From Marasmius tenuissimus (taxonomy: Eukaryota > Basidiomycota > Agaricomycetes > Agaricales > Marasmiaceae), in contig JAQOTA010000070.1 in the NCBI GenBank assembly GCA_029532415.1, positions 434,001 through 498,000 on the forward strand: DNA of 64,000 nucleotides, in the 5' to 3' direction. Position 1 is the first letter of the stretch, and every line of letters begins with the position of its first letter. The notes below the pieces were generated by a model that saw only the letters and a list, made by a program, of their open reading frames with translations, did not search any database and had not been told where the DNA came from. A program made the translations under genes and the position numbers. Below are positions 47,876 to 60,965 of the stretch, piece after piece.

Positions 47876-50800
47876 TGCACTTCTCTCTTTGCCAGTCTCC
47901 AGTGATAGAAGCGAGTAAAGAGTGTTATCGCACAACCCAGCCGCGTGTTTCCAGCTCTCTGTCTCTGAATAAGAAATTTCTCGAAGGATGCATTTCGGAA
48001 CGGCTATCCTCCCCTTCCCGCATCCTACGCAATAACGAAGGGCCGGTACGTTCCACTCTGGTGTTCGCCATGCTGAAAAGTGCTAGAGAAACGTCGTCAG
48101 CGGTCATGAGGTCCAGTACCGAAATAGATTTACCCGTTCGACGCGAATCATCCATCATCGAACCTTGTACGCCGGGATCATGACTGAATAGACAGAGCCT
48201 GTCCGGATCCAAAGTCAGTCAGCACGGCCCGTGTGGGAGAGAGAGGCCATCTGATCGTCGAGCCCGCGTTGTTGTTGGGAGTAAGAAACAGAGTTCAAAA
48301 ATTTCGCACGGTTCGAATTCCCGCTTCTTCCGGACTCAATAATATTCACCATCCAACTTTTTTCGCGATCAACTTTCTACTACATAGTACAAACCAGCGG
48401 GCTGGAGTTAACAATCGGCTCTGTGGATACTGAGCAGATCGGTAAACCAAGACCCAGTACAACGTTCAGGTACGTTCGACCTCGCCTGATGCTCACTTCA
48501 TGGCTGCGTTAAGCTGAAAAATCTCTCGCTGAGGGACGCGTCGGATTATGCGACCTTTGGTGTTACCATTTTGATTAGAACCGGACTTTCGCAAACTTGA
48601 ATCTTTTCTGCAGTAAAGTTCACCTCCGGATCTACCAAAGGCCCTACCGTCGGTGGCGGCGGATGTGTCAACGAATGACGCACTCTATACATTCGCAACG
48701 AGTTTTCACCATGTTTCTGGTCACCTGTAGCCTCAATTCTTGTCGATGCAAATTAAGACACGGAAATATCCAGCGAAAAATACAAGTTCCGCCTCGGCCT
48801 TGACATGTGGTCTTCAAAGTTCACGCAATCCGCTCATCATCAGGCGTGCCTCTATGCAACACACTCATCCCCAGGAAAGAGTCGCCCCTTCTTACTCAGT
48901 AGTCCATAGCTTATGACTACACACTCAAGCAACGTTTCTCTGTGATATTCCTCTCATGGAAACACGCGACTCCTGCATGTCTTGCTTGTTATTTCCTCAG
49001 GCTTCCTTATCACCGCTTCAGGGTAGAATGGGCCACGGAGAGAACTAAAAGCAACGAGGCCGACTCCTGAGGTCAGAGGAGGACACGCTTTTAATGTATG
49101 TTAATGAACTCTTCCTTACCATCGGCATTCATTTCATCTCGCAATCGTCCGACATCGCCCTGGCTTACCCCGCAATCTATGTTAATCTTGATCTCTTCCC
49201 TCTTTGCGAACTCAAAAAGCTAAACAAGAAAGATATCAGATCATAAAGCTCGTGGTACTTACGACGTACAGGACTTTGGGACCCACAATAACCTCCGATT
49301 TCCGAAAATTTACTCGAACGTAGAGGCTGGATGCGTTCAATACGCTCAAGTACGAACGCAGGCCGACGCCAAAACGCTATCAGCCACTGCTCATTTCGAG
49401 TCTAGGACTACCTTGGCTTCGCTTTCCGGCGGGCTTCAGTCCGAGCACGATGGTTTACGATAATCAATCAGGCAACACGCCTCTCCAGCCTCACCCGCCT
49501 CCCGATCGTGTCAAGTTCAGGTCAATTCTCGGACCTGAGGGGTCTTAGATCCGTTCATTCCCCGACATACACTCTCTAACAGTCGATCGCGACGACCGAT
49601 GACCTGATAGACTGATGATGAGTCCAGGCAATTCCTTTCCCCGCACTAGTGGCGTACCACGACGCGTTCACGTTGAAGCTTCCAGTTCCAAGTCTAGTTA
49701 TCATCATTCCTCCCATATTCGCGGACAGAGTTTTCTATGGTCCCGATACCCATGGATTGCAGGTACAGTTGACCTTGGCGCGAGAAAAATTCTCACCTCT
49801 GTGCCCCATTTCCTGGTCCTAGTCGAGGGCCGAATAGAGTACGTTCTGGAAGGGCTCGCCAAAATTGAGGGCTTAATGCTTGAACACAGATGGGGAGTCC
49901 GACCCTCCGTCGCAAAGTGTACACGTCTTAGACTTGATTGGTCAAGTCCCACTAACAACGCCCATGAATGATTCCGAATCGGTGATTAAAGAAGAAGTCG
50001 AACAGTCCCGGTGAGCACTGATATCCATTCAAGAAACTAGCTTCTGTCAAACGAATTGAATAACGGTTGCCACTGAATTTCTGGATATGGAAGACGACAA
50101 TCGTCATCGAAGCCCGTCATGGCTCTACCTACTTATGCGAAATGTTCATGAACAGGGATGGGTGAGCGTGAACACTCGTCGTCCTAAATGCCCGCCTAGG
50201 CACCTCACTAATATTATTTATTATCCAACAAGCGAAATGAAGAGTACCTTGCGTGGGGAACGGGGATACATATACTGTATAAACCATTCAGCATTCGATC
50301 CAGGTTCGTCATCAACTTGCACGAAATTATATCCTCTTGATTTCCCTACTGGCCTAGCGTGGGTGAGGATTCAAGAGCAAGTTTCACCGTTCCAGAATTC
50401 GAATATTTTCATTCATAAAATTCGTCATCGACTTCTACCGCGCTCACTAGGGTGGGACTGTGACCAATACGAAGAGGAATTTCAGTCAACATTCAATGCA
50501 ATTCCAGCCACTGGCTCATGTGAGTGTATCATATTCGCTTTCGAATGCATCAACATATTTAAAAGTTGGTCATTGGACAGATTCTTCTCATCCTCAAGTT
50601 AAAGGTGATAGCTCGCCTTTGGGCCAATCGCGGACGTTGGGCGTTCGCCGACGACTGTCACCGGCAATTGCACTGCGGAAACTCTCACTTTGGGTTCTCA
50701 CTTTCATTTCCGGTTGCTCTATATTAAACGGCTATATCGACTCTTATCGAGGGATGCCGCAGTGAGCGACGAACGTTGCAGCAGGGTAAGAAGTGGACAT

Positions 50801-51614
50801 TCGACGTGACACCGGCCGAGGCTTTGCGAGATAGCTGGTAGATTGTGAGCCTTTCTAACGCTCAGTAGGAGTATAGGGGCGTAGAACTAGAATTCGACGA
50901 AACTCTGAAGTATATTGTACATTTTTCATACGTAGAAGGGTCCCGGGAGCCTTACTATCGAGACCAAAGCTAGAGAACAGCAATCAATATGAGCACATTT
51001 TTGGGACAAAAATGTCCGACATTGACGGAATCGTGCAGTGTTGAACCACGCGGTTGATGAAACGTCCGCCTTTGGGCGTCGGAGTGTCCCGAACTCTTAG
51101 TGATCCGCTTGAAGCGTCTAATCTTGTTCGGCCTTCGTCTCCCCCTCATCTCCCTTGCCTAACGTCTGACTTTGCCGTGAGGGTTCCGCGGCCTCTCTTT
51201 TGCAAAGGGCTTTCTAGCCTAGAGACTCGAGTCATCAGGCGTTGATCAACGCCTTAGATATGCTCAAGTCAGCCCACCGGCGACTTGCATTGCCCTTCAA
51301 CGATAGCTGATGATGGATGTCGCGATGGGGGGGTGAGTCTTTCTGGTCAACCGCCTTGGGCCTTCCGGAGCCTATCACAGGCGTCCCGAGGAGTTGGCTT
51401 CGGCGGTCAACGAAACGTCTTCGGCGCGGGAAGATTGGTCTCACCGGCCTCCAGAGAAGAGCAGAGATGTGGCTCGCCCTTAGGGCCTTTGTCGTTTGTC
51501 GCAGGTGTTGTAGTCTTGGGCTTTGAACGACCGCTGGCCTGCTATATTCGAATCAAGCGCGAATTCAAGAAATTATAACTAAAGCATGTACAGGTGTGCG
51601 AGTGTGAACTATTA
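47876..51614. other. 3.7 kb without a convincing gene
   Basis: The longest open frame is 50087-50602 plus (171 codons, starting MEDDNRHRSPSWLYL), followed by 49615-49971 plus. Neither has a recognisable domain, signal peptide or splice continuation. No terminal repeats, long poly-A tract or transposase signature was seen. It may hold decayed mobile-element sequence or an unrecognised gene. Confidence 0.4.
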
Positions 51615-53501
51615 CTAGAAATCATTGGGCTTCAAACCACGTGCAAAGGCTAGCCCGTGAGTCCACAATGTTCGAACGTGCTCCTGCTGTGAGCTACGGG
51701 GAAGGAGCTCCAAGTGATGAATAAGGGCTGCCACCTCCTCCTCAGTTAGAAGCAACGGAGGCGGATCGACAGTAACGTTGTTGGTTTTTGGTGGTGGTCC
51801 GCGTTGGCCTATCCAGGATGAGAATTCGTCGTCAGTGTAGTTCTTTCTCAAATCCTGGAGGATCCGTTCGTCGTGCAGCCCCTCCCAGTCAACTCCAAAC
51901 AATTCCAGCTCTTCTTCAGTCATGGGAAAATTCTGCAGACTGTCGCCTCGGAGACCCTGTGCCAGCATGTCGAACCCGAACATTTCTTCTGGGCTGCGAC
52001 TGGGACCATCTTTAATAGCGATCTTGTGCTGATTCCAGGAGTGGTACCAGAAGGTCATTTCCTCGTTGATGACCTCCAGGAAAAGGTGCTGAAGAAGCCA
52101 TTTGTGATTGACGTTCTGATACTCCAGACCGAAATTGAGTTCCAAGTCGGTGAATCGGCTATCCCAAGTTGAAGAAACGTTAGCCCGCACGTCAACCCAT
52201 AAGCGCTCAATTCTTGTGTTATGAACAGACCTATGAACCACGGAAACCCAGGTCAAATGAAGTAAGGAATGAGTTGACCCGTCCCTCACCTCCCCCAAAG
52301 GTAAGAACCCCTGCCATAGCCCCGAGCAAACTCCATGAAGGCCGCTACCCAAACGTTCTCAACCCCATGATCACCACGCAGCCTGTCCGGGACGCCATAT
52401 ATGGCACAGGCAGCCCAGAATAGAAGTAGGACGGTGGAAGACGTGTTGTTGTTACTAGCACGTAAGGCTGTGATCATTCGGGTGTGGCCATCGATAAAAC
52501 CGTGGATGACGATCCCCCATCGAATCAAGGCTAGAGGAAGCAATCGGCCTCAGCACTTCACTTATTCTTTGGCAACACTTACCATGATGTCCGTCATGGT
52601 GCCAAAGGAAATTGGGGCCAGGAACCTTATATTTTCGACGTTTGATTCTGACCCGATCGAATACTCGATGTACGGGGTCGATCCGAATCAGAGACTGACG
52701 AATGCGTTCGTGTTGAACTATTTGGCCCACGCTTCTAAGCATGCCTTGAAGAGTTTTCACGCCGGCCTTTGGGAAGTGGTTGCGCAAGTCAATGAGGGTA
52801 AGGTCCAAGGCTTCGTCCGTCATAAGCGACAGATAGCCTGAGGTAGCAGAAGAAGGAGGGCCCGGCTGTGCTGCAGGGGGTTCGAGGTCCAGAAAGTCCT
52901 CTTGTGGCTCCGGTGGTTCCTCAGCCTCTTCCTCATCCTCAACTCGACCTTGCGTCTGCTCTGGAAAAACCCCCGGTGTAACGATTCCATGTTGTATGAG
53001 AGCCCTACGAACAGTTCGCCTGCTGAGACCCAAAAAGTGTGCGATCCCAGCGGTCGTACGTTGTGTATAAGCCCACGCCAAAAAGTCCCTGTTGATCACA
53101 TTCCTTGGTCTCCCTCTTTCTCCATCAGCTACTGTCTCCACGACGACTGGCCTTCCATGGTGGCTTGACTCGGCGGCACGTTTGTACATCTGCCTAATGT
53201 CCAACAGCATGACCTGTAAATTTGTTCGGAGTGTTTGCCACTCCGCCTGATCTGTGAAAGCCAATCGATTCTGTAACTGGTGAGGGTACTAAGCGAATCT
53301 TGAGACTTAGGGACTCACCTCCTCCACCGCCCCCTGGAAGTCTTCCATATTATCGCCCAAAAGCTGAAGTAAAAACAGCTCGGAATCATCCAAGTCTTGT
53401 GCCATCTTGATCGTCTCAACGAACTCTTCGTGCCGCTGTCTGAATGCATTCAAAAGAGCCGTCTGGTTGGGTTCATTCATGGTTTGCAGAGGTAGATCCA
53501 T
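51615..53501 (-). CDS. DDE integrase-core protein with N-terminal HTH
   Basis: Three to four exons. The start is MDLPLQTMNEPNQTALLNAF (ATG 53501), leading to GRPRNVINRDFLAWAYTQRT and TAGIAHFLGLSRRTVRRALI, a helix-turn-helix, then an acidic linker with EEEAEEPPEPQED. The catalytic core has the three acidic residues: the first Asp in FLWHHDGHHALIRWGIVIHG, the second in VPDRLRGDHGVENVWVA, and the Glu in SVHNTRIERLWVDVRANVSS. The C-terminal region contains FWYHSWNQHKIAI and an acidic stretch. This retroviral-integrase-like fold also occurs in uncharacterised fungal and animal proteins. No reverse transcriptase or protease lies nearby and no terminal repeats were found. With all introns in frame it is either a recent element ORF or a host-retained gene. 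Confidence 0.72.
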
Positions 53502-54024
53502 TGTGATCGATCGCCAAAAGCTGGCGCCTTGGGAAAGAAACTTCCCCTTTAGGAAAGTCAGTCAGGTGAGCATCTGTTCTTACTTACTTTCTTCAGCCAC
53601 CTTTGATTTGATCTTACTTGAGCCTCTTGTTGAAGATTCATGGACAGAGCCCATGAAAAGTATCCAAGACCTAGTCAACCAAACCTCGGAACTTCCCGCG
53701 TAGCCCTTTTCCGCACTATTTCCACACATACAGGCCCATCTGAGACTTCCTTACTGTGCGGGAGAGCTGAAAAACCTAGGGTATACCAAGTTCAGGGTAG
53801 TAAACGCGTCGAAGCCTGCCACAAAAGTTATCATTCAAAATTCTCTGGTTAATGAGTGTGCACGGGCCCTAATACATTCCAGATCTGACGTACACCATCA
53901 AAATGGCATGAACGAATTAGGACGGACGTTCATTTCATTTCTGATTTAGACTCTCATCAAGGGAGCGTGACGTCTGTTTTCTTTTCTTCCATCCTTTTCT
54001 CTCTCTCTTTCCTTTGCCCTGGTA
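53502..54024. promoter_or_regulatory. Divergent spacer with CT-rich leader
   Basis: Between the minus-strand integrase gene and the plus-strand gene at 54025. A pyrimidine-rich tract (about 53976-54020, TTTTCTCTCTCTCTTTCC) directly precedes the ATG at 54025, as is common in fungal core promoters. Confidence 0.45.
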
Positions 54025-55343
54025 ATGAGTAAGGGCTCTACCAACCAGCAAAACGACTCGCAATTCTTCGACTACGAAAGGTTTAACCAGGATCAGGAGT
54101 TCAAGACCACCTGGAACACCGAGCCTGTTGGAAACTCGGATTCAAACGACAGACACCTTTTGAACCTGGATAGGCTTCTGCCGATTGCCCTCCCCCTTCT
54201 GTTGTCATTAGCAGACAGTTCCGAGTCAATGCCTCCAAAACAGACGGAGGTCCCTATGCCCTCGTGCATTTCCTGGGGCGTGCTCGCGTCAAGTGCTGCA
54301 CCTCAGAATCAGGACAACCTCTCTGGGCCCGTTTTTAGCGAACGTCTCCTCAATTCGAGCCATGAGCCCAGCTCTTCTGACGAGGACTCGCAGTCCAGTG
54401 AAGAGGACGAAGCTCCACCTACCGCTGGCTTACCGTTGGAATCCCTGGAGGAGACGAAGGCACGTGCTTTTGACGGCGTTAACTACAATGCGACAACAGT
54501 TAAAGGGCTTCAACCCCCTTGTGATCGAGGTGAGTCTTTTAGATTTCTTGACTACAGGAAGTTCGCCCTGACCTGGACGCAGTGGTTCTCCACCTCTTTC
54601 TCAAGCTCCATGGACAGCAGGCTCGCTTGGTTACGATTACCGACTTATTAATCTATACCGAAGCCCTCTTGATCGAAGAACCTCCACAAGGCCCGGGTAT
54701 TTTTCGCAAGGCAGGACCGGTGTACACAACCTCTAGCAGCGCACTGCTGGGAGCGTTCTTCCATGGACTTCGTTTCCAAGATGGGTTTGGAACAGTACAA
54801 CGGAGTGATTTGGAGAAAGAGCTGCATCAGTATTGGAACTGCGTTCACCTGGCTACGACGTTCCAAATGCCAGAAAGCTGTGACCAAGCATTGATCTATG
54901 GCGGGGGGTTTAGGATTATTGGTCCTGGTGGCATGATAAGCTTGGGTCAGAAGCCTTCGGACCTTGCTGAGTTCCTACCGGCACTGAATCTTCAGCACGG
55001 CCCTACCTATGAATTCCTCACTAGACACCGCCGACAGGATTGTCGAGCGAGGCCTTCTTGCCACTTTGTTTTAGCCTTGGCCGTAACACCCCCGGTCTCT
55101 GACACGGCTCAGAAGGAGTCATCCTTCAGCACCTCTATTAACTATTATCCACTCCCCCAGGGTGCAGCCTCTACACCGCCAGACAGCACCCGTATTAACT
55201 ATTATGGGTTGTATGGCGAGCTGAACTCTGCGTTGGTGTCAGAGTCCCGGTACCCCTGGTATCAACCCGCTCGGGGCCCTGTGTCTCAACCTCAGCCTCC
55301 TCAGCCTCTTACTTTTGTATATGAACAGCCTGATGGATCTTGA
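54025..55343 (+). CDS. Unclassified protein
   Basis: I do not recognise the family. Exon 1 starts MSKGSTNQQNDSQFFDYERF and contains an acidic, serine-rich stretch (SSDEDSQSSEEDEAPPTAG). A downstream exon reads EVRPDLDAVVLHLFLKLHGQ, VTITDLLIYTEALLIEEPPQ, SALLGAFFHGLRFQDGFGTV, ELHQYWNCVHLATTFQMPES and a proline-rich C-terminus ending YEQPDGS. The join is uncertain: the best donor near 54529 (GTGAGT) gives a phase mismatch, while a weaker GTTAAA donor after NYNATT keeps phase. The gene is divergent from the integrase gene and could belong to the same mobile unit. No transmembrane segment or signal peptide was seen. Confidence 0.5.
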
Positions 55344-57067
55344 AGATTCCCTTTATTCCAATCCCTCTGTCACCAAGATCTTGCCTTCACCCGCCACCTT
55401 CTTTCAATATTCTTCTGCCACGCCTGTGCCCATCTACATCTACATCCGTCTCGCTCCGTGCTTATTTACCCCTCTAATCCACCTATTCCTTGTCGAGTCT
55501 CATGCAATGCTCGTAATGTATACTTACTTCCCTTCTTGTCCTGAGCACGTTGACCCCAGCCAAGTCCCTTGGTTGGAGGGGAACCCTCTGTGTATATAAC
55601 AATGCTATCTACTACTTTCTAATGCGCCCTATCCGCTCAGTATCTCAATGAAAACCATTTGGCTCGCAACGAACGGGAGGATGCTGGAATACGGCAGGTC
55701 GAGACGATGAGCTTGGCAAATCGGGGACACCCCGCCACTATCCAATTCCAATACTCGTCGCACAATGGAAGCGGTCCACAACCCCTAGCTTGATGAAACA
55801 AGAGAGTTGAGACGAGAGAGAGTAAAGTTTGTTGGTCGCACGACCGTCAACCGACATTACTATACAGATCTCACTCGATTTTTCTCGTTTCCCGTTCCTT
55901 CGCCGCTAATAGCTTGACGTCCATTGTCAAGTTTCATGAGCGTGAGTTGATGAAACTAGTGTACTAGTGTCCTTATACGGGATGACTACAGCAATACCGG
56001 TTCATAGTACGACATTCTTGGCTGTAGTCTATTCGTACTTACTACTCATCACGCCTCGGACCGAAACAAAAGAGCGCATAGTTCGCCAAATTCCATACCC
56101 AATTTTGGGGGTAATGTCCACTTTTGATGAGGGAACAGCACCCGTCTCATCAGTAGCAACAGCGTTCATGGCCCCCTTGTGTTCATTCCGCGACCACAGC
56201 AGGCGCTCACGACCAAGAAAGAAGATCATTCCGCAGGTTTTGATGCGTATTAAACTACATTGATAACGCGCTAGTACGGGCATGAGGTAGTAGGTAGTAA
56301 TGGGTAATAGAAGGGGAGTAGCGGATACACCTCAATACTATTGAAGTAGTAGGAAATGCGCATCAATCGCATAGGGATCATGGATAAGTCATACGTAGCG
56401 TAGCTAGGGTGGGTGGTGGTGAGTGTTGTTCCAAGACCGAGACTCACCCCAACCTGGAAGGAAGTAGAGAGGATTTGATGAGGGGGAAGACACGGACTTG
56501 GAAACGATAACGTTGCCTTGATTCAGCCTGTAAGTTGAGTGGTGTTTGCCACTGTTTGAGTAGACGTGGAGGACGAAACCCACTCCTCGTCGTTCCTAAT
56601 GTCCGGTAATTGTGACGAAGCTACAACCTAACCAATGCACTCGGGGACCGAGGTTTTAAGGCTTATACGGCGACTGCTAACATGCAACACAACACGGAAC
56701 TTTAGGGATTGAGGAAGCAAGATGAATGCTCAAGAACCCGGACACTAACGTAGATACTATCTGTATAGTATCTGTAGCTCCACGCGGAATTATTCTAATG
56801 CTAACTATCGTAAGACTCTTAAGTTATTTGAACTCAGAATCACACGGGGATGTTAGAGAATCAACAATGATTCTATTTAGTACAGAATCAAAATGAGGCT
56901 CCGTGTATCTAAAGGGACTCGTATCGTACGTTCAACATCCTGCGATAAGCCGAGAGTCGAGACGGTTATCAGGGGCAGAAACATTACGAGGGTTTGAGAG
57001 TTTGGTAGACTTACCCACACGCCTTCGTTCTGTAGGTCGAGATTCTCGGGGAAGGAGAACCTTCCAG
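55344..57067. other. 1.7 kb without a convincing gene
   Basis: Contains AT-richer stretches and imperfect short inverted repeats near 56862-56890 (GATTCT...AGAATC). No domain-bearing frame was seen. The frame at 57068 is open upstream to 56903, so an upstream exon of that gene may lie here. Confidence 0.4.
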
Positions 57068-59162
57068 ATGTATCCGCAGGGTCAAGGTACGAGGGATGAA
57101 GTGATTCGAGCTATAGAAAATAGGGTCGAAGATTTTCTGTTAGCAATGAATTGTCCGGTTCGTCGACAAGGGACAAACGCGTACCTTGCACTATTCCAAC
57201 AGCTGTTATACATGCCCAAGGAAGAACTACCGACGTATGCCCTGGAGTACCTCTCAAATCGGATGAATCGCGTTGAACTAACGTTTTTTGTTCAGTACTA
57301 TGCGAGACACGAGGTTCGAACGATTCTGAGAGACTTACCGGGGTATCAGGAGATCCAACAAGCAGATAGTATGACTTACAATCTGCATTCTCGATCTCCG
57401 ACACCGGAAGTCGTTGGAAACGCCGGTAATCGTTCTGAGGACCACTATGACGCATTAAGAAGACGGTATTTGCTGGGATTAATCAATCATGAACGCTATG
57501 TTGAGGAATTGAGAACCGGCGTTGTCGATCTTGATGATAGGAGTACGGCTGAACGAATACGGACATTTAATGAGCGCGAAGAACAACAACAGAGAAGTGA
57601 GTTTCCTTACCCTCGCCCAAACAATCCTGTCCTCCGTTCCACAACCACCGACTCTGAGCCCAGTCCAGCTTTTTTTCGACGAGAGTCCCCGACGTCTGGG
57701 ATCATTTCGATCACCAAACGTAAGAGATTTCGAGAGACGTCGTTCAATCTTCATTGAACGACCTCGAGAGCCAGAATTACTGAGCCCTCACCGATACGAA
57801 CCGACGTTCTCGAGTTCACACCGCTCTCGTCCCTCACGAAGATGCCCGAACGTTATGGGCATATCGGATTTTGATACCAGTGACGAAGAGTTCCCGATTC
57901 GCTCAACCCCTCGTTCGGTAGCTCGTGGTCGTGGTGTCCGTTTTGCTGCAACGCCAAGCTATCGAGAAGTTACACTAGCTGCCACTTCATCACGGCGACC
58001 TGGTGAGATTCGAGCTGCAGGGTACCGTCATACTCCGCTCAGGGTTGGGAGTTCCCCGTCATCGTCGGAGAGTGAGGTTGAGAAAAAAGGTAAGTTAAAA
58101 GGTAAGAAAATAAGGGATGATAACGCACCTAAGAACCCACAAAATCCTCCATCCAATAACGAGTCGTCCGACGATGTCCGTATCAAGATAGTGGAGATGA
58201 ACAGTGAAGGAGAAGAGCTGACGCTTCTCGAGAGGAAGGTGGAAGGTGAAAGGCAAGAGGTGCCGGCTGGTTCAAGCGCCGAGGCGCCAAAGTCCAAGCG
58301 TGGGAGTCAGTTGCCTGCGCTGGAATCTTCCATCAGCGCCCCGGATATTCCGCACCGTTCAAGCGCACAGCCACCTGTTCCCCCTTCCTCTTCAACTTCC
58401 ATGACGCCTAGGGCCGTCCCTCTCGATCGTGATCTTCCTCCCCATTTACCTCAAGAATCCTCAAGTTCAAGGCTTGAGAATCAAGATGAAAGCAAGATCG
58501 AGGGTGATAGAGGAGATGAAAGCGACGAGCGGATGAAAAGATGGAAAGAGAAAGGGAAATGGAAAGCTGGTGAGTCGTCAACACCACCCGGAGGTTCTGG
58601 ATCGAGAGATACGAGCTGGAGACGTAGCTCGAGAGCTAACGCAGGTGGAGGGACGACTCCCAATGCCTTTTTGCAGGCTCAAAATTTCCGACAAGCAATC
58701 GCTGATGCAAACGAATCGGTTAGCCGGACTGGACCAGCACCTTCGACTCTATCCTCCCCTCGTGTCCCAACTAACCCAGCAAGACGTAGCGAAGATTTTG
58801 ATCTCCAGGATTCGACTCGAAGTACCGGCCGTAGAAGATCAGGCCCGTCATTTCCAACTGGTGCAGGTGCAATACCTGGAGAACCGGATCGTTTGAAAGA
58901 TAATGTGGCGAGCGGCCCATTGTCTTCGAGATCTGACGTGGTAAATGACCCGTCAATACTCTCGAGAGATGTAGCGAACGACTCATCTCGTTTTTCATCA
59001 TACAGGGCGCCCCCGCCAGGTTCGTCTCCCCTGGATGGATCTCCTCCTGGATCTTCGCCGCCGTCTTCAAAGGGTGACGACGATGGTGAACATGGTGACG
59101 GCGACCCTCGCTCAACAAGGGTAAGCAGTCCAATGGGTTCATCACCGACACGTTGCGCGTAG
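57068..59162 (+). CDS. Unclassified protein with long disordered C-terminal part
   Basis: No named family recognised. The N-terminal part (MYPQGQGTRDEVIRAIENRV, then LALFQQLLYMPKEELPTYAL, LEYLSNRMNRVELTFFVQYY and YLLGLINHERYVEELRTGVV) is helical. An 85-90-base intron (GTGAGT donor near 57597, CCCAG acceptor) joins QQQR to IQLFFDESPRRLGSFRSPN. The rest is strongly disordered: Ser/Arg/Pro rich, with SDFDTSDEEFPIR, a basic-acidic stretch around KRWKEKGKWKAGESS, and a Gly/Pro/Asp-rich end PPPGSSPLDGSPPGSSPPSS. Such composition is seen in Gag-like parts of fungal LTR retroelements, but no zinc knuckle, protease or reverse transcriptase follows. A retroelement remnant or a host protein are both possible. 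ATG 57068 is a minimal start. Confidence 0.45.
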
Positions 59163-60599
59163 CATGGGGAAACGGCTGAGTGAGGGAGACGGAAGGGACG
59201 AGATGAGGGCGAGGAGAGAAACGTTAGGCGCCTAAATAGCGCCGGCGCTCACCTCGCGTCAATCTTATCTGAGATCTCGGAAAATTGTGAGCAACACGTG
59301 ATCAAACACGCTGACACGTCGCGGTTGCGGTCATTTGTTGGTTGGGTCTGGGCGTGGGAGCCCTCTGAATTATATAACGAGGGTCACACACGCCTTTCTT
59401 CTTTGGTCTCCCACTTGCTGAGCTGACCCCTATTGCAGACGGTAGCCTCCTCTTTAGGCTGGTCGGCGAAATAGGTGGGAGACCCACCCCTCAAGACCTC
59501 CACCCCGCTCAGGTGAGCTCGCTTTCCGGATAAAATTATCTCCCCCCGGGCTGACCGCCGGCATTATTCAGTTCTACTCGGGGCTTGGATGTCCGAGGAG
59601 CATGGCCGTCACGTTACGTGGCGGTGTAATGCGGTTTGCTTCCCACCACCATCTCTCTCGTTCCCCGGAGCCGCCAACTAGCAGGCTACGCCTTCAACGT
59701 CGTCACCAAACTCGACAGGCTCGAAAACTCCCCGGACTCGAAAACGGCGCGGATTGGGGTCGGATGTGAGGGTTTTGGAAGGGATTTGGCTGGGACGGTT
59801 GCTTCGAAGGATTTGGCCGCCAAGGTGCGTTATTTTTTGTCACTAGGCTGTTCCAGGGCCGTCTTTTCACCACTCTACCCCAGCATCCTACCATTCCGCC
59901 CTCCGTGTTGCTCAAAACCTGCCCCAACCGACGGTCCCTTTCAAACCCAACGACGAACGCCGTCTTCGCACCACGACCCCCAAATTACGAGGCACTACCG
60001 GCGAACGCGATCACTACGCCCGGGTTGCTTTTCGAGAGGGTTGGAGACGAGAGGTCGGGCTCGATTGCGAGCTCAGAGCATGTTTGTTGGTCAGGGTGGG
60101 TTTTCGCCGGTTATGACGTTTCGATGCATATGCTCACTGGCTATCGCCGATTTCGGTGTTCAGGATCGTTAACAACCGCCCAAATCTGCGCCCTCGCTGG
60201 CTCAGAATCATGAAAGTTGCCGTTCTAAACGCACAAAGCCCTCAGAGTGAGGGGTTTGGTACATTGGGACCGCGGAAGCGGCGTCGGATTCGGAATCAAC
60301 CGCTTCAGGGCACGAATGTTCACGCTCTACGCTCTCAAGCCGGAACGCCTGCTCGGCCGTTTGTGCTGCCGTGATGGGTGTACGAGGTGTGTACGTTTTT
60401 GCCTGTTCCTCAGTCTTGCAGGGCACTAATCGTTATTTAGGCGCTGCAAGGAGTTTCGAGGGGTTGACACCCAACCTGCAAGCCAGAGCCGTCCGTCTTG
60501 TCGTGGTCTTGAAAATTACAACCTCCCACGCCGACTGCACGCAGCAACTGCGGATCCACGTTCTCGTTGTGGCCACTCCAATGAGGCGTTCCTTCGTTG

Positions 60600-60965
60600 G
60601 GTTCTCCTCCCCGCCCGTTTGCTCTTGAGAACAAACGGTCCGTTCTGCCGACCCCGTGAGGAACGGTGTCGTTCCTTACGAGCCCTTAGCCCCCAACGTT
60701 TGAACGAGCAGAGGCTGTGCTTTCAGATACACTGGGTGCCGGATCGTCAACGCAGGTCGACCTCGTCTCCTCGCAAACAGGCCTTAGGAGCACCTCGCTA
60801 CCAAGGCTCTCGAACAGCGGCCTATGAACGATTCATACTGTGACGGCCGAGAGGCCGCATACGGTATTGGATCAGCGAGCACCCGGCGTTGCTCACTACC
60901 TACCCACCCCACCCCAACCATGCTGCTGCTTCAACCACTAAGGTCCGGAATGGCCGACATCTCGA
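60600..60965. repeat. Diverged direct repeat, copy 1
   Basis: Matches 61390-61690 with substitutions and gaps. Shared landmarks include CCGTTCTGCC, GAGGAACGG(C/T)GT, CGAGCCC(C/T)TAGC, GGATCGTC(G/A)ACGCAG and a TTGCTCAC block. Translations of both copies share V-L-P...F-L-(S/T)-S-P and G-S-S-T-Q, so a decayed coding sequence may underlie it. Confidence 0.5.

Noticed and set aside
47925..48212. 95-codon minus-strand frame upstream of the sugar transporter
   Set aside because: An opposite-strand frame of similar length covers the same bases and neither shows a domain; no way to choose.
48301..48330. GGTTCGAATTCC resembling a tRNA B box
   Set aside because: No matching A box, acceptor stem or anticodon arm at the right distance.
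50087..50602. 171-codon plus-strand open frame
   Set aside because: Longest frame in a 3.7 kb gap but no family resemblance and no supporting introns or promoter; left as part of the gap.
56851..56900. Possible LTR end near TGTTAGAGAATC and GATTCT/AGAATC inverted repeats
   Set aside because: No second copy of such a terminal repeat was found downstream of 59162 and no primer-binding site was recognised.
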